The notes below the pieces were generated by a model that was given only the letters and a program-made list of their open reading frames with translations, ran no database searches and was not told where the DNA came from. From assembly GCA_022266195.1 (NCBI GenBank), contig WHVY01000007.1, forward strand, positions 2,356,001 through 2,420,000: a DNA stretch of 64,000 nt, in the 5' to 3' direction. The position numbers and the translations under genes were made by a program. Every line of letters begins with the position of its first letter. The first letter of the stretch is position 1. Origin of the DNA: Tetranychus cinnabarinus (lineage: Eukaryota > Arthropoda > Arachnida > Trombidiformes > Tetranychidae). Shown here one piece after another: positions 14,181 through 27,774 of the stretch.

Positions 14181-17100
14181 ATGATGGATTTAACAACAGC
14201 CTATAGATATAATGCTTCCATGATGGAATACTATTCCTGTCAAAGTAAGTTCAATTTAGATTCGCCGAATTACGTTGCTTCTTCATCGAGTTTTTTTTCT
14301 TCTTTTCGTTATCATGATGTTCCAAATTTAAAGAGTTTTTTGTTATTCCAAAGTTTCGATGTGATTCTAAAGTGTTTCGTGTTTTTATCTGCACAGGTCA
14401 TGGTGGGGTTAATCAATTGGGCGGAATATTTGTCAATGGACGACCTTTACCTGACATGGTTAGACAGCGAATCGTTGAACTGGCCCATCAAGGGGTCAGA
14501 CCTTGTGATATAAGTCGACAACTTCGAGTATCACATGGATGTGTATCGAAAATTTTGGGAAGGTAAAGTCAACTCCATCTTTGCTAATCAATTTCAAGAG
14601 ATTCATCATTTTCTCAATCAACTCATCATTTCATGAAAAGAGGCAAAAATTGCAACATTTTTCCTTTGCTCATTGCGCAGTTTCCTTTTCATCATTATTT
14701 TCAATCTTCATCTTCCTCTCATCATCATCTAGTTGTTGTTGTTGTTCATCAAGAGGAAGATGGCGAACAGGAAAAAAACTGAATTGAATATAGGATGATA
14801 TAAGTGAAAAAGAAGGAAAAGAAACTCTTTTTTATAGGTTGAAGTGATTCAGATAGGATTCATGAAAATTGGTGAAAAGATCGAAAAATTTTGACCGAAA
14901 ATTTGATCTTTTTTCGAAAAAATTTAGTTCTATTTTTGGTTGAAAAAAGGTAAAAGTTGAGTTTCTATTCTTTACCTGGTTACTCAGATATTTTCATTTT
15001 ATCTGTTGATTCAGTTTAACTCGAGTTACAGTTATTTTGCTTCAACCAAAGCATTGAAACTTTCTTCCGTTACAACGATTCCCAGTCAAAGTCAAGGTCA
15101 ACTAACAGTTTCATCGGTAAAGATGATGATAGTAATAGTGATTGTATGAAGCATAACGAACGCATTTATCGGTTCATCGCTGCATGAGAAGTAAAAGTTG
15201 CTCTAGTCAAATATTTTACATAGCAAAAGAGGTTAATCGAGCTTAACCAATGATCCCAAAGAGAGAGAAGAGAGAGAAAGTAGAAGATGAAGAGATATCA
15301 AGTTAAACAGTGGTCAATGAAAATATTCAACCAAGCTTGAAAGTCTGTGAAGTTGAAAAATGGAACGAAAAATCTAAGCAAAAAAAGAGAAACGAGGAAA
15401 AATCAATGAATGGAAATAAGGAAAAGAGAAATCAATTTCTTTCTTTTCACCCAACAGTTGAGTCCATTTTAACTATTCAGCAAATGATGAATGCTGTGAA
15501 GATGCGCCTGAAATGTCGATCACTATCACTGAAACACTTGAAGTGATTAATATCACCTTTCAATAACCATTTATGCAAGATAAGTCAGTCAAGGAAAGGA
15601 TCGAGCAAAGGTTTTAAACTAACCTTAAGTCTTGAAGCTTAACCTAAAAACTAGCATTCGTTCAAGATTATTCATCAGAAGGATGATTTGATTGAAACCT
15701 TGGAATTGATGAGAGTTCGTTAATCGAATGGATTTACAGTGTTCGATCAGATGGTGATGAGTTGATGAATAAAAGGAAATCTTTGTTTCTTTTTGTTCAT
15801 CTTGTAAATTATTTAGAACCTTTGGGTATTTTTTCTTGTCTCATCATCTTTATGTGAGTTAGTGAGTGAGATGAGCAAAAATGTGTTCCAAAATAGTTCA
15901 TGATTCATGAATTAAACTGTTTAATCTTGCACCAGATCACTCAACCAGGAATGTTATTCACACTGCAATGCACCATTGCTGTCCTGATCACATGACCATA
16001 GCCGTCTGAAAAAAAGTGAGTTATCTGTGAACCATGAACAAGTTCAGTTAACATTATTCAGACACAGAGCCAGAGGAATTGAGAAAGGAAAAGAGAGAAA
16101 GTGAGATTCATTTCCGATTGGATCCACATGAATGTATCCAGCTGAGAAGATAAACTTTGATTTTTTTTTCTCTGTGATTTTATGCAAAGTAGCATCAAAC
16201 AATATCAATAAAATGCAGGACAACGCAAAGCAATGCAACAACGAAAAGACCAAAAGGCTTGAAACGGAAACAATGATAAATGGAAATACATTTACCTTTC
16301 CATTCACGTTTCATGAGGAAAAAACTCGTAAAGAATTTAAATATTACATGAGAAAACAGATTTACAGATGAAAGTTGAAGTTGGTTCAAAATAAACACAA
16401 TAATCTTGCAAATTGTGATATTTTAGTTTCCCTCAAAGTCGGAAAGCTTTGAGTTTAACTTCATTTTCATAGGCAAACAAAATGTTAACATATTTGTTAA
16501 TATGATATGAAACAACAAGAAAGAAACTGAAAAATGTAGCAAAAAATGTGAACCAAAAAAAGACTCGATGACTCTGATGGTGCTGATGAACATGAGAGTT
16601 GCTCGTTAATAAGCTGCAATTTTATCCTCAAACTAATTTAAATGAGTGAAGAGAGGAAAAAAAGGTTTTTCCATTGAAGAGAAGCTCTTTGTCCGTTTTG
16701 AGGTGAAGTGGCCTCAGATATCTTGTATCATATCAGAGTGAAGTGACAAAAAGGCGACCAAAAGATGAACCAGAAAATAGTAACCATCAGCATCACCATC
16801 AATGGACTTGATACATTGGAATCAACCATGCAAATCGTCAATCCTGGACCGGAAGATTAGATATTTTTGAGTTCAAACAGAGAAACAAATCAAAGGAAGA
16901 GGAAAACATTTTTTTGCGCTTCTCCTTCTTTTCATCATTTTTTCATCTTCTCTCTTTTTTTTCGCTGTTCACCAATTTTCTTGTTTCTATGTGAGATAAC
17001 TCATCAATTGAAATGTTCAATCAGTTTGTGGAAATGATGAAATGCAATTGTTTAGTTTTCTCTCTTTTTATTGTAAAAATAATTCCAAATGATTCAACCA

Positions 17101-20100
17101 TTTTTTACTAACAATTTTCAATTTTCTCATGTCAGATATTATGAAACTGGTTCCATTAAGCCTGGTGTTATTGGTGGATCAAAGCCGAAAGTAGCAACAC
17201 CGAAAGTGGTTGATGCAATTGCAAATTACAAGAAACAAAATCCAACAATGTTTGCCTGGGAAATACGAGATCGTCTATTGGCTGATGGTATCTGTGATTC
17301 TGATAATATACCTTCAGTTTCATCTATAAATAGGTAAGAACATCATGTTGGTTTAATTTTTTCTTTTCAAAAATTCTGTTTCAACTTGATTAAAGATGAT
17401 TGAATACAAAATTGAAATTTTTCTCACTCTCAAAGTAAATTTTCCAATTGAATATCATTGAATTAGTTTGAAAAGTTTCAACAGAAAATGAGATTTCGAA
17501 AAGAGTTTCGAATGGCAAAGTGATGCAAGTTTTAGCAATGAAAATTGAATAGAAAATGGACCCACAATGATGATGACAAGAAGACAAACTAATCCACCAA
17601 TTAGCTTGGATCATTTCTCATCATCCCTTATCAACTAAACACAAGAGTAAAGTGATTCAAAATGCGCAGGCAACTCAATCGGGAATTCAACTTCTATAGA
17701 GATTTTATCCTCTTCAAGTTATCTCTTCATCAACCTTTAGCACAAATTGAATATCAATTTTTACCCAACATTCAGCTCTTATCGATGCTCTAGACACAAG
17801 CACACAATTAGGTTGAACAAAAAATAGAAACACTAAACTCGAATCAAATGAAGAGTAAATCCAATGAAAGGCTAATCATTTGCAATAAAAGTACAATGAG
17901 TGATGACAAGTAAATGATAATCAAGTGATAATAGAAATGATCAGTCGAAAGATTATGTTTTTGGTTAAAGGCAATCACAAGTTACATAAATGATCGTCTT
18001 TTAATCGTATTTGGACCTTTTTCGGTTGAGATTCATTTCGACATTTGGAAATGTTTTTTCTTGTTTTTTCATTAATTTTATTCTGTTTTTGTTCATTTCC
18101 ACAGAATTGTCCGTAATAAGGCGGCCGAAAAGGCGAAACATTGTATCAACAATCATAATTCCAATAGCAATCAAACAACCAATTCAGCGATTTCACCCAA
18201 CTCTCAGCAACCCAACAATGCAACCTCTGTAATAGTTAATGCTGCTCAACAATCATCCCAATCAACACCAACCTCAGCAACTTATTCAATTAACGGTATT
18301 TTGGGCATTGAAGAGCAACAAAGACATCAAAAAAGGAAAAATCCTTCACCAAATGAGAATCATATTGAAGGTAAGAATCATTTAACACCTTATCACAGGC
18401 ATTAACATGAAGGCAAACAAGAGATGCAACAAGATGAAAACAGGCATCAATTGGATAATCTAATTATCATTATTATCTCAAACCATCATTATTGACCATC
18501 TAAACAGATTAACAGCCAAAAGTGGCAGCAACCAAAAAAGCATTCACATTGACCAGCCAAAATGAGCTACAAAAATGTGTCTGCTTTCATTTGTTATTAT
18601 TGATAAGAAACACAAGTAGAGAGAATTGAACGAAAAGAAGAAAAAAATGATTTTCCTTCAACAATTCTCATGAGATTTCTCAGAGTTTCCCTTTTTTTCT
18701 ACCGAAATCTTTTTCTTTTCAACAAGAGAGGCAAAAGATGAGAAGCCAAATGCAAAACAAAAGGTGTAATGATGATGCTCATGATTAACACTGAAGGTCC
18801 ACTTAGAGCCAAAACAATCTCAACCAGATGAACAGCACAACACTTCAATTTGATGACCCAAACAATGAAAACAGTTGCTTAATTTATTAGATTAGATGAT
18901 TACTTATCCAATCACAATTGCCATGAACCAGGCCAGCTAAGAATCAGCTTAATATCAACAGCCGAATTCGATTAACTTGAATCTCGAAACTTGCAAATTC
19001 CTCACAAAGTCCATCATGAATCCAAAAAATCGAAATTCATTCGACTTCAGATTCTTTCAAAGCTAAAAAAATTTATAAATTAAAAGTTCGATAAATATTG
19101 ACTCGAATTGGCGTGCAAACGTCAAATTTTGATGAATCTTGAAAACTCAGGAAACACGACTTTAAGTCAACTCAAAAGTAACCTTTGAAAGTCGAGATTT
19201 TGCTTGGGTCAAGTCAATAATTGAGGAAAATAATTTTCCGTAAAACTTATAAATTGAATTATTCGCAAGCCAGTCGGCCTAAATTGACCTTTTTTTACCA
19301 TTCACATTGTTATAATAAACTTTAACGGATTTCATGTTTTCCAGTTTATATTGAAGCACATAGATTCTTGGCAGTACCTTTTGTTATCAACCTTTAAATA
19401 CAATTAAATGAAGTTGGCCCTTCGGCTATAAAGTTGCTCTTTTCCTTGCACAGTCGACAGTAAAGAGTCAAAGAGTCAATTTGAATAGTGACAATAAATG
19501 AAGCTTCAAGGAAGGGAAACATTGCTTTACTTGATTTGTACCCAGTTAGAAGTCAACAATTACAATAACAAAAATTGTGGCCACCATCACAACCCATCTA
19601 AACTGACTTTAGTCTCTCTTCATCACTAGACTTTTCCATCTTCCTCACTCTCATCATCTTCAAACCTTTATGATGATAACAAACGTATTATGAGGTTGAC
19701 TGTCAACCTTTCTTTGCTTCTCCTCTTCACTTCTCTGCATTACTTTCAAAGGCCTGTTGTTGCCTGCTCTTCAACGCCTCTAATGCTTTACACACTGAAT
19801 AGCCTTTCCCGTTTTCGTGCAACATTATTATTTCACTTTCAATTATTTTTATTATTAACAAACAATTGTTACATTTACACCTTTAACAGCTCTCCATTGA
19901 TTCCCATTTTTCGTCCTTTTTTTGTGTTCTGTTCAGATCTTTTTGCTTCTTCTTTTTTCTTCTTCTTGCAAATCTTTATGTGACAGATTCTTTACCTTCA
20001 AATTTTTAACTTCAATTCACTTTCCATTGTAAACCAGAGAAAGGTTAACATTTATTATTATCATAATAATTATTATTTCAATGGACAACAACTTGAAAAG

Positions 20101-23100
20101 ATCAAGTTCAATCTCAAGCTCACACCGATTAGCTTCATTAACTTTTCAAGCTTTTTTTCACATTCAATTTCCATTCAAATCTCACTTACAAAAGTGTTTA
20201 TGGTTTTGGACATTTTTACTTTACTCTTTCACCAACAACAATATTTTCCTCTCATTATACAAGTTCATTTCTCACTTCATTGAAACTCTATTAATATTGC
20301 AAAAAGACAGTTTCAAGTTGATCGAAAATCGCACTTGTTCGAGTACTTTTACACGTTTAGAAACTGATAGCATTTGAACAATCGCACAGCATCGAGGGTT
20401 TACTTCAAAGTTTGGTCAAGTTTTTATTCAACAGCTAATGGAATGAGAAGAAATTCATTTTTCTTCATTTGCTGTAACTTAATATTTGGTAACTTTTGGT
20501 GCTTTTGCCAAACTAATGAGGATAAACTTAGATTTTGTCATGTATTCCGTTTTATAAATGATGGCTTAATGATGATGAGAATAAATGTTGCAAAGAGATT
20601 CTTGTTTTTGCGGCTTTTCTTCCTTCGCCCACCATAATTAGACTCTCATGTCCACAAGATGTTGATGATGAGCCATTAAAAAAACGCCAAGACACAAGAC
20701 AAGGTTAATTATTCAAGAGAAAAAAAAGTGATAATAATAATCTTACCTTTTCTGTTGTTTAATCTTTGCACCTCATCAGTCAGTTTTATTAACAGTAAAA
20801 GTGTGCCTCAAGTTTGCTGCTCAAAACACTTGCAATTAAACTCTTAATATCATTATAATCATCTAATTATGTTATCATTTTGATTACAATTTTGTTACAT
20901 TTTCCTTCTTCTTACAAATCTTGTTACATTTCCAGCGAGATTTGTTATTAATGTCAATTTCAATGCTCATCATTACCATTACAGAAGGTAATAAATACTG
21001 ATCGTGTAATTGGATAGCTTTTCACCTAAACAACACTAAAAACAATCAAATGCCTTTGAGGTTTAACAATATTTACAATCATTTAATCTAATTGCTGTCA
21101 GCTTTGGTCAATACAAAAGGATTATCTTGATTCAGTTTCTGCCCTTTTCCTTTTAATCAATCAACCCGATTCTCTTGAGATACTTTAAGTCAATTATTTG
21201 AAAAACAAAATGAAATTACTTTAATTGCAAGGCAATTATCATAAATATCATTGAACAAACCAATTAATTTCTCATTAATCAATATCCTGCAAATAACTCA
21301 CAAGGACAAAGTCATTAATCGAAACATTGATAAAACAATTTCCATTCTCTTTTTCATTCATTTTCCACCAAAACTTATCTAAAACCAAATCAAGAAAAAT
21401 TCTGATCATTTGAATTTCGTCCTCTTCATGGGTAACTTTCAAAATTGAATCTAGACAAATGTAAATGCGATGATATTTGGAGTAAAATTGAAATGTTAAG
21501 TCACAGTCGAAATGCATTTGATAAAAAATTCATTTTTGCTATCGATCGAAAGTTTGAATAAAAGGAAAACAAAAAGGTCAAAACGATTGAGAAAAGGTTA
21601 AATGAAGAGAAACATTGATTCCATTCAATTAAAGGTTACTTTATATTCAATAACAATGAAGATTATGATTCCTTTTAAGCACACAAAGTACTAGTAAACA
21701 AGGATAATGATAATCTTGGCGTGATACTTTTACCACATAAAATCGTGACTTATACTTATTATTATAACGTGAGCTGTAAGTGTAACTGTACATTAAATAT
21801 TTAGCCGATCATTTCAATAAAATTATCATTTTTACTTGTAAACCTTTTGCTAGCATTTTGTATGCAATCAAATTTGTTATCAAATGAACACCAGTTTAAG
21901 GGAAAGGAATCAGTGAGATAATTATTTATTGAGTGACTTTTGAAGGGACTTGAAGTTAATCAAAATGCAATTGTGACTGTTGATCAAACAGCAAAAGGCA
22001 AACCTCAAAACGGAAGGTCAACCAATGTGACCTCACTTTACCCCACTGAGAGCCTCATATTGACTTTGATTGTAAACATGATTTACAGGAAATCACTTGT
22101 TTCTATAAGCCAAAAGGAAAAAATAGGAAAGAAAATAAAACAAAACTTTTTTTCTCTTCTTTTCATTCTTTTCGTTCTTTCCATCTCAACCCAATTCAAC
22201 TTCATCATCATTATCATCATCCTTTATCATCAACTTCACAGGGAATCTTTAATCATCTTTTTTTAAGTTGTTTTATCAACTATTATACATAACAAAAGCT
22301 CACAGGGAATCTCAACTGTTGACTGGAAATAAATTTTCATTTCTTCTTCTTCTCTTTTCTTCTTTTCTCCATGAAAAAGCTCATCATTATCAAAATAATT
22401 ATCTTTTTGGAAACAAATTAGCTTCTTCTGTATAATTAATAACATTGATAAGTCGAGAGTGAAGGGAAAAAGTTCTAGAAATACCTTTACAAAGAACTTG
22501 CTTTTTTTGTTCAATTCAACTCATAAAATATTGATGAGAATAATATCTTTAGAGAATTGTGAACATTGCGATTATTCTGCCTGATTCCAAGTGAACAGCG
22601 TGAACACTCTGAGCATTCTCATAGTTTACTCTCCAATCAATATTCTTATAGGTTCACAGGGAGTGAAATATCTTTGCAATTCTTGAACCAAAATTCCCAG
22701 TATCTTTCCAAGTCTCACTCCCTGTCTCTATACAAGAAGATGAGTTTTGTTCACAGAATAAAAGGAAGACTCTCTTTGGATCAATTTTGCAAGCTAACAT
22801 TTTCCTTCATCTGATAACCTTTTTTGCCTCTTCTTCATCTTCTTCCTCCACTAAAAACTCAATCAATACTATTGATTGTAAGCCACTTGTAAGTATGATA
22901 AGCTGTAAATATAATCGCTTTGTAACAAGTCAACAACAAACTCTTAAATAGCTTTACACAATAATGGCTATTATAATCAATAGAGTCACAAAATAATTAA
23001 CTCAATCATTTCAGCAAATGATGGTAATAATGATAATCAACTTACTCCACTTCATCTCTTTGGTTGCTTTTCATTTCATTTTTTCGCTGTAAATCAATTG

Positions 23101-23860
23101 AAATTAATTTCCCCTTTTTTTCATCACAGATTTCAAGAGTGAGTCATTTAAAACGGAATCATCAGCTTCATCGAATAATAATGTCAATAATCGAACAAAT
23201 TCACCATCGATACAAAACGGAGATGAAAATGAATATAAAGTATCAAGTAAAAGACCTCGACTTCCAAATAATAATAATCAGCAATACAATAGGTAAAGAA
23301 ACCATCGAATGGTCTGACTTTGAATAAATCTAACCTTTTTTATTTACTTTGACAGTCTTAATGGTAGCAATGATCTCTATAACATTTGGAGCACTGGAGC
23401 CAATCCAGGCACAGGTTATGGCCTAGTAAATGAAAATGGTGACCCTTCAGGTCAAAGTCATCCTCATCAACAGCCTCAACAGCAACATTATGAAACAACA
23501 ACCTTATACACTCCACCAACCTCTGCATCTTCATTGGGTAAGAATCGATGTAACAAAAAAATTTTCTCTTCTCTCGACTAACAACTTTCACCTAAATTAA
23601 TTTCAAATCCCATGAACATGGACAAGTTCCTCAAGACAAGATTAAAGATGAAATCAAGTTGACCTTTAATTGGAGCATTTTTTCAGCATCTCTCAACAAT
23701 TTGAAAATATACTTTTCTCATCAAAAGTCAATGTTGAACAAAAATATTTATTTTGCTTCTTCTTTTCATTTCTCATCAAAAACATCAATATTATCATCAT
23801 TGTTGTTATTGTTGTTGTTGATAGGAAATAATGATAACCTTGAGTTAAATGTACAAGAAA

Positions 23861-23893
<33 letters not shown>

Positions 23894-26800
23894 ATGATGA
23901 TAACTTGTATTATTATTATGATAAAAGGCAAAGTGTATTATTATTAGCTGAATGGTGAAGATGAATAAAGTTAGGTGAATATTGCTTTGCCTGTTAAGAA
24001 GCTCTTGCAAGTTTCCCAAATAAAAAGTCAAACTGAACAATACAATGTTAGTGAAAATATCGTTTCCGGTTGAATGAGCCCCACCCTTCATCATCATCAT
24101 CATCATCATTCTCATTCCTCAAGTCTCAACTTTATCTTGAAAGAGAAGAAAAAAAGTTTCCCTGTCTACATGAGAATCGACAGCAAAAATGACATAGGCG
24201 TGTGCTGCTACTTAACTTTATCTTCATCGGGCGACATCATCTTCCACCCAAGCCCTGTCTTCATCTTCATTGCCATTCCTTTCAAACCTTTCACATAATC
24301 ATTTTCTTATCACAATTTTACTCTTCTGACAGCCTCTACTCTTTGTTGTTCCCTATCCATCATTTATCAGAACCATATTGTTTTACAACAATAACACTTT
24401 CAACTCTAAATGTTGTACAGTTGCAAATAACAAATGTTTGCTTTAAAATGCTATTCAAGTGAAAGAAATATTAGAATCAAATCAACTCATAATGTTCATT
24501 GTTTTAACCTTTTGATGCATCTCATCAGTCTTGTGGCCAATGGAGAGGTTGAACGACCAATGGACATTGAGTCAAGAGATAATCACTTTACAAGATTAAC
24601 ATCTTATGTCATTTTTGTTCACCCAATGAGTATAAAGTTTATTAGGACAACTTTAGTCATTCATTTAACTTGCATTAACCTAACCTAATCTAACCTAATC
24701 TAACCTTCAAACTTAGGATTGAACTTTGAATAGTCAGACGTGAAGCTGACTCAACCAGACGATAGTTTAATTATCACAGACTTTCCACAGTTTATCTCAA
24801 CTGATCCAATCAATTTCCAGTCTCTTTAGACAATTTCATAACCTTTCTTTCCTTACCTTGAGATAAGTGTTGGATGTAAGATATTATACTCTTGTAATTA
24901 TCAAGTAGACTTGAGACTTTTTTTTCAACACCAAATTTCAACGCCTACGGAAATCCTTTCGTTGACGACCATTAAACGACAATTTCCAAGAGAAAAGCTG
25001 TTTTTTCTTCTTTTTTTCTTTTCTCCAGTTTTTTACCTTCTTTTGATTTGAGAAATTTTGATAAAACAGATAGAAAGAAAAGGCAAAGATGATGAAGATA
25101 AAAAAGTGTAGATCGCAAGATGAAAGAAAAGTCTGTAACGTCTTTAAACGAAGAGAGAAAAGGGAAACTGGAAAAACCGGGTTCTTTTTTTTCTCATTTC
25201 ATTCACTTTAAACGATAACAATACTCACCTTGAGCAGTAGCAACACTGGCGTTTCCGTTAATGACAATCACCATTGATTATAATCATTATTCATTATCAT
25301 TGTCAATGATTGTTTACTGCAGTGCAAAAAAAGTGAATGCAAAATGTGAACAAAGTCGAGTTGAAAATGAAACTGGCAAAACATGATAATTTAAACTAAA
25401 TTGTCGGTTACAGCTTTCCTTAACATCAAATGTTTAAATCAAGAAAAGGTTGCAATTAAAGGTGAAAATTGTTCAATCAAGTGTACAAAAAGCATTTATC
25501 ATTGCAACGAGCAAAGTAAAAAAGTTCAACTTGAAATTCAATTTTACTCATCACTCAGCAACTTGATGCAACAAAAGATGAACCTTGACTTGATTTTTCA
25601 AAGTCTAAAGTTTCTTATTAATCAATTGCAAGATAAAAAAGAGAAATGTTTTTCTTCTCATCAACATCATGAACATCATCAAGTTGATCATGTTGAACAA
25701 TTTTCACTCTTGCGGCCTTTTCATTTTCTCTCATTTCCATGAGTGTTTCTTGGCTGCCAATTCCTTGCTCAACAGAAATTCAAAGAATCTGTTTGGCAAC
25801 TTTTAACACTCGAAATGCAAAATCCATCATTTAAACAATTCAGACGATGAAAGTCAATCATGAAACTACTCAAAATGGGTTAACATTTCATCTTTAATCT
25901 TGTCGGAATCCCTTGAAAATCAAACCTTTCCTCATTTCGCTTTCCTGGTTTTTCGGGTTTCATTTAAAGTTTCCTTGTTTTTCTCATTTTTGTTGTTGGT
26001 GAAGGGTTTTCTTGCTAATAATGAGCTTTGCATTTGACACTTTCGAAAGAATATAAAAATCATGAAAAAAAATTGAATAACATGGTGATGGGTCGCTGCT
26101 GTACCTTGCATTTCCCTTGATTCCCTTAACACACTCTAACCCTTTTAACCCAAAGTGATTGTTCAATTGAGAATTGTTTATCTCTAGAAAATCTGAAAAT
26201 TCGCAAAATTCAAGTTTTCCTTTTGCTCGACATCAATTGAACAATCAATCACAGATGAACAAGTCTTTATCTGAATATACATCTAAATGAACATAACCTT
26301 TACTCTTGTCGAGTCTAATGTTAAACTCTTTTCGCTCTTTTCCTTTCTCTTCTTCTCTTTGAAATTTGTGATTCCATGAATTTCTAGTTGAATTAACGGG
26401 CGGCAGTTTGAGTCCAGGAAAGACTTCAATCATCGGTTCCACTGCCTCTGAATTTACTTTATTACAACCAGCATCGGCCCAGCACTATTACCTAGCAAAT
26501 GCAAATGCAAATAATTCCAGTACAAGTGTTTCAAATGCAACAACAACAACCATTTCATATCAAGGCAAGTTCATTCATTCTGAATAACATGAAACCTAAA
26601 GATGAGAGAGAAACTTTCTTTATTTCATCCTTTCAACAAAAAAAGAAGAAAAAAGAAGAAGAAGAATTTCATTTTTAGTCTTTACACTTGTCATCCATCA
26701 ATCCTTTACCATTATCATGATAATCACTCGAATCATCATCATGAAAGAAATCATTAATTGACTCCATTGAAATTAATACATATTCATTGATTTATCTCAT

Positions 26801-27557
26801 TCTTCTGCAATTTTCTTTCTCTTCATTTCGTACTTTTTTCATCAACAATCATTCCAGAATTTTGGCAATCTTTTCATACTTCAGATCATCAACTATGATG
26901 ATGATAATAATCGCAAGACAAAAATAAAGTTGAAGAGACACAGAAAAAGCAAGTTAGTCTATAATTCAAGTCTGAGTTTCATTCACTTTCATCGATCTTG
27001 AAAGCTCTTCTGCTCATCTTTTTTTCATTATTTCTTTCCTCATCATCATCACCAAAAGCAACCCAAAAATGCATCTATATTTTTGCTCAAATAAATAGTT
27101 TCTCCACAGCATTTGTTCATCCATAATCATCTTCATCTTCCGGTTACATTCAATGCAAAAAGCTTCTTCTTCTTCTTTCCATTTATTGTTGAAGAAAAGG
27201 TTGAAATATTGAAATTTCATTTTCTTGGCAAAACTTGAAAAAATGGAAAAAAGGTTTTGACCACAAAAACAAACGTTGAAAAGCAAAGTAAATGGTGAAA
27301 TGTTATAAAATCAATGAATCTCCTCCTTAACCATTAAACCCATCAATTGAACAATTATTAATGATTAACATTTTCTTATAGGTTCAGCCTCAGTGACACC
27401 ACCAAATGCAACTCCGGCGACTCCAAGCGAGTATTATGCAGCATATCATCAAGCAGCTTATGCTTACCCAAATTATACTTATGGCAATCCACCTACAACA
27501 GTCCAACCTCCAGCTCAGAATAATGCTCATATTCCCATAAAGATTTCCTGGCAATGA
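14181..27557 (+). CDS. sv: Pax2/5/8 paired-domain transcription factor (shaven/sparkling type)
   Basis: Eight coding exons: 14181-14244, 14397-14562, 17136-17333, 18105-18370, 23130-23292, 23356-23537, 26388-26564 and 27382-27557. All phases join, giving 463 residues. Exon 1 encodes a short leader. Exon 2 carries the PAI half of the paired domain (starts HGGVNQLGG, ends VSHGCVSKILGR) and exon 3 the RED half (YYETGSIKPGVIGG to PSVSSINR), so the domain spans residues 23 to about 145. The octapeptide YSINGILG at 203-210 is the Groucho-binding motif of Pax2/5/8. Exon 4 ends after a basic KRK and exon 5 has KRPRLP (about 272), possible nuclear signals. The C-terminus is rich in N, S, T, Q and Y and ends with Tyr/Ala/Pro-rich sequence, as in family activation domains. 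In flies the orthologue specifies eye cone cells and bristle lineages. Odd points: no recognisable partial homeodomain between octapeptide and C-terminus, and a GC-AG last intron. The start is the first ATG of the frame; the next codon is also ATG. Confidence 0.93.
14563..17135 (+). other. Pax intron 2 (2.57 kb)
   Basis: GT-AG intron dividing the paired domain between PAI and RED subdomains; the split Arg codon (ag|a) is restored across it. I saw no further exon inside. Contents are AT-rich simple sequence and a poly-TTG run near 14730-14745. As in other Pax genes, an intron of this size could hold enhancers, but none can be identified by eye. Confidence 0.8.
17334..18104 (+). other. Pax intron 3 (0.77 kb)
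   Basis: GT-AG intron with acceptor TTTCCACAG. It splits the Arg codon that follows PSVSSIN. Nothing coding is seen inside. Confidence 0.8.
18371..23129 (+). other. Pax intron 4 (4.76 kb), where a homeodomain exon would be expected
   Basis: Phase-1 GT-AG intron between the octapeptide exon and the Ser/Asn-rich exon 5. In vertebrate and fly Pax2/5/8 genes the partial homeodomain is encoded just after the octapeptide. I looked for a phase-compatible exon with an FTxxQLExL...YPDVF-like pattern and found none. The open frames here are short and low in complexity. A small alternative exon cannot be excluded by eye. Confidence 0.65.
23538..26387 (+). other. Pax intron 6 (2.85 kb)
   Basis: Phase-1 GT-AG intron. 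It contains a GAT/ATT-rich microsatellite at 23862-23902, a (TCA)7 run at 24088-24109 and a TTAGG-like (CCTAA) run at 24676-24705. No coding exon recognised. Confidence 0.7.
24676..24705 (+). repeat. short interstitial TTAGG-like (CCTAA) run
   Basis: Alternating TAACC and TAATC units form about six degenerate copies of CCTAA, the complement of the arthropod telomere unit TTAGG. It sits inside a Pax intron, so this is not a chromosome end. Similar shorter runs occur at 616-640 and 6841-6861. Confidence 0.5.
26565..27381 (+). other. Pax intron 7, GC-AG class
   Basis: The donor reads CAAG|GCAAGT: GC instead of GT, inside an otherwise optimal consensus. The acceptor is CTTATAG. The split Gly codon g|gt restores the frame into the Tyr/Ala/Pro-rich last exon, and no GT donor nearby keeps the frame as well. 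GC-AG introns are a minor but genuine class in animals and are often alternatively spliced. The interior holds only AT-rich simple sequence. Confidence 0.7.
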
Positions 27558-27741
27558 ACGCAGCAACCGATTAAAAAACTCAAAACAAAACATTAACACG
27601 ATTCAACATCTCTTGGACTCATCACAAGAGCACTCACAACCTGAACCATTAGTCTTTTGGCATCATCATCCCTACCATCATCATCATCACCTTGTCTCAA
27701 GGTTCAACAATAATATTATTACATTATTATTACTTATTGAT

Positions 27742-27774
27742 TATATTATTATTATTATTATCATTATTATTATT
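27742..27774 (+). repeat. (ATT)n microsatellite
   Basis: Near-perfect ATT/TTA trinucleotide run with one interruption (ATC), about 190 bp beyond the Pax stop codon and probably within the 3' untranslated region. Confidence 0.85.

Noticed and set aside
20081..20377. Intron-4 frame containing TFQAFF, considered as a homeodomain remnant
   Set aside because: It lacks the QLExL and YPD elements, and no phase-1 acceptor and donor flank it.
23693..24115. 140-codon minus-strand frame with poly-Met and poly-His/Asn
   Set aside because: It is generated by (TCA)n and (GAT)n microsatellites within a Pax intron.
24676..24705. CCTAA run considered as a telomere end
   Set aside because: It is too short and degenerate, and it lies inside a Pax intron with unique sequence on both sides.
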